Assembly: GCA_038322575.1 (NCBI GenBank)
Contig: JBBQGB010000103.1
Location: 1-6,411 of the forward strand
Source of the DNA: JACMOY01 sp038322575
Lineage (GTDB): Bacteria > Actinomycetota > Actinomycetes > Actinomycetales > Angustibacteraceae
Direction of reading: 5' to 3'
DNA: 6,411 nt
The translations under genes and the position numbers were made by a program. Shown in pieces: positions 5,342 to 6,411 of this stretch; the stretch's first letter is position 1, and the number at the start of each line of letters is the position of its first letter. The notes below the pieces were generated by a model, which did not search any database, was not told the origin of the DNA, and was given only the letters and a program-made list of their open reading frames with translations.

Positions 5342-5360
5342 GGCCGAACCTCGGTCGGCC
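5342..5360 (+). other. Small hairpin in the proS leader
   Basis: GGCCGA (5342-5347) pairs with TCGGCC (5355-5360) around seven bases; an alternative, exclusive pairing is CCGA (5344-5347) with TCGG (5351-5354). The hairpin lies between the promoter-like box and the Shine-Dalgarno sequence at 5369-5373. Arms this short are common by chance in GC-rich DNA. The leader is far too short for a T-box. Confidence 0.25.
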
Positions 5361-5379
5361 TCGACATCGGGAGTCCCTC

Positions 5380-6411
5380 GTGGTGCTGCGCCTGTCCACC
5401 CTGTTCCTTCGCACCCTGCGCGAGGACCCGGCGGACGCCGAGGTGCCGAGCCACCGGCTGCTCGTGCGCGCGGGCTACATCCGCCGGGCCGCTCCCGGCA
5501 TCTACACGTGGCTGCCGCTGGGGCTGCGGGTGCTGCGCAACGTCGAGCGGGTCGTGCGCGAGGAGATGGACGCCGCCGGGTTCCAGGAGCTGCTGTTCCC
5601 GGCGCTGCTGCCCCGCGAGCCGTACGAGCAGACCGGGCGCTGGACCGAGTACGGCCCCAACCTGTTCCGCCTGCAGGACCGCAAGGGTGGCGACTACCTG
5701 CTCGGGCCGACCCACGAGGAGATGTTCACCCTCACCGTCAAGGACCTGTACTCGTCCTACAAGGACCTGCCGCTGTCGATCTACCAGATCCAGAACAAGT
5801 ACCGCGACGAGGCGCGTCCCCGCGCCGGGCTGCTGCGCGGACGCGAGTTCGTGATGAAGGACTCCTACTCCTTCGACATCGACGACGCCGGGCTGGCGCG
5901 GTCCTACCAGCTGCACCGTGACGCGTACATCAGGATCTTCGACCGGCTCGGCTTCGAGTACGTCATCGTCAAGGCGACGTCCGGCGCGATGGGCGGCTCG
6001 GCCAGCGAGGAGTTCCTCGCCAAGGCCGAAGTCGGCGAGGACACCTACGTCCGCTGCACCCACTGTGACTACGCCGCCAACGTCGAGGCCGTGGCGGTCC
6101 GCGCACCCGAGGCGATCTCCTACGACGATGCGCCGGCCGCGCACGCCGAGGACACCCCGGACACACCCACCATCGACTCCCTGGTCGACCACCTCAACGC
6201 AACCTTCCCGCGCGACGACCGCCCCTGGGCGGCCGGCGACACCCTCAAGAACGTCCTCGTGGTGCTCAAGCACCCCGACGGCACCCGCGAGCCGCTCGCG
6301 ATCGGCCTGCCCGGGGACCGCGACGTCGACCAGAAGCGGCTCGAGGGGCAGCTCGAGCCCATCGAGGTGGAGGCGATGGGCGAGGACGATCTCGCCCAGC
6401 ACCCCGCCCTC
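5380..6411 (+). CDS. proS: Prolyl-tRNA synthetase (bacterial type), N-terminal 344 residues
   Basis: ProS charges tRNA-Pro with proline in the cytoplasm; this is the class II enzyme with an inserted editing (INS) domain. The frame runs off the window, so roughly the last 40 percent (motif 3 and the anticodon-binding domain) is missing. Visible: motif 1 region APGIYTWLPLGLRVL (38-52); the proline-binding TxE in GPTHEE (109-114, Thr111/Glu113); motif 2 YRDEARPRAG through REFVMKDSYSFD (141-166); SGAMGGSASEEF (201-212), after which the INS domain begins; and Lys290 in DTLKNV, aligned with the editing-domain lysine (Lys279 in E. coli). The GTG at 5380 is chosen because GGGAG (5369-5373) lies six bases upstream and VVLRLSTLFLRTLREDPADAEV aligns end to end with the actinobacterial N-terminus; the GTG at 5383 is a close alternative. 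Confidence 0.97.
   Translation, partial: MVLRLSTLFLRTLREDPADAEVPSHRLLVRAGYIRRAAPGIYTWLPLGLRVLRNVERVVREEMDAAGFQELLFPALLPREPYEQTGRWTEYGPNLFRLQDRKGGDYLLGPTHEEMFTLTVKDLYSSYKDLPLSIYQIQNKYRDEARPRAGLLRGREFVMKDSYSFDIDDAGLARSYQLHRDAYIRIFDRLGFEYVIVKATSGAMGGSASEEFLAKAEVGEDTYVRCTHCDYAANVEAVAVRAPEAISYDDAPAAHAEDTPDTPTIDSLVDHLNATFPRDDRPWAAGDTLKNVLVVLKHPDGTREPLAIGLPGDRDVDQKRLEGQLEPIEVEAMGEDDLAQHPAL

Noticed and set aside
5288..5379. T-box riboswitch before proS
   Set aside because: The gap is only 92 bases, with a promoter-like box within it. There is no room for a T-box structure and no T-box sequence.

Overview
The window is very GC-rich and reads as chromosomal DNA of an actinobacterium. Codons end overwhelmingly in G or C, several genes start with GTG, and some appear to lack a leader. 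The order site-2 protease (Rip1 type), ispG, DUF4081-type GNAT acetyltransferase is the conserved actinobacterial isoprenoid/protease neighbourhood (dxr-rip1-gcpE-Rv2867c in Mycobacterium tuberculosis), and proS lies a little further on in several actinobacteria. I cannot name the genus from the sequence. A Nocardioides-like or related lineage is a guess.

Layout. Bases 1-372 are the 3' end of the M50 protease. ispG (410-1564) and the DUF4081-GNAT gene (1600-2451) follow on the same strand. The core block then stops. From 2452 to 5287 lies an accessory stretch. It holds (i) a minus-strand gene for a winged-helix/AbiEi-like plus DUF559 (Vsr-type nuclease fold) protein, with a related inverted-repeat element at each end; (ii) a minus-strand VOC/glyoxalase gene that is broken by a frameshift in a C6-GT-G6 tract and has no usable start codon; and (iii) a plus-strand two-gene operon encoding a 47-residue ribbon-helix-helix (RHH) protein, joined by an ATGA overlap to a 400-residue VOC-VOC-GNAT fusion. 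The core resumes with the 5' part of proS (5380 to the window end), which has its own promoter-like sequence and Shine-Dalgarno.

How the genes fit together. The outer genes are housekeeping: membrane proteolysis, the IspG step of the MEP isoprenoid pathway, and prolyl-tRNA charging. The middle is the variable part. Its most unusual content is a pair of about 83-bp elements with conserved ends and divergent interiors that bracket the DUF559 gene. One of them overlaps and encodes that gene's C-terminal tail. The RHH plus VOC-GNAT operon has an operator-like 8-bp-periodic repeat over its promoter. This suggests a self-regulated unit that could be a resistance/detoxification pair or a relative of RHH-GNAT toxin-antitoxin modules. 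Neither function is proven by sequence alone. No tRNA, rRNA, CRISPR array, insertion sequence or transposase was seen.
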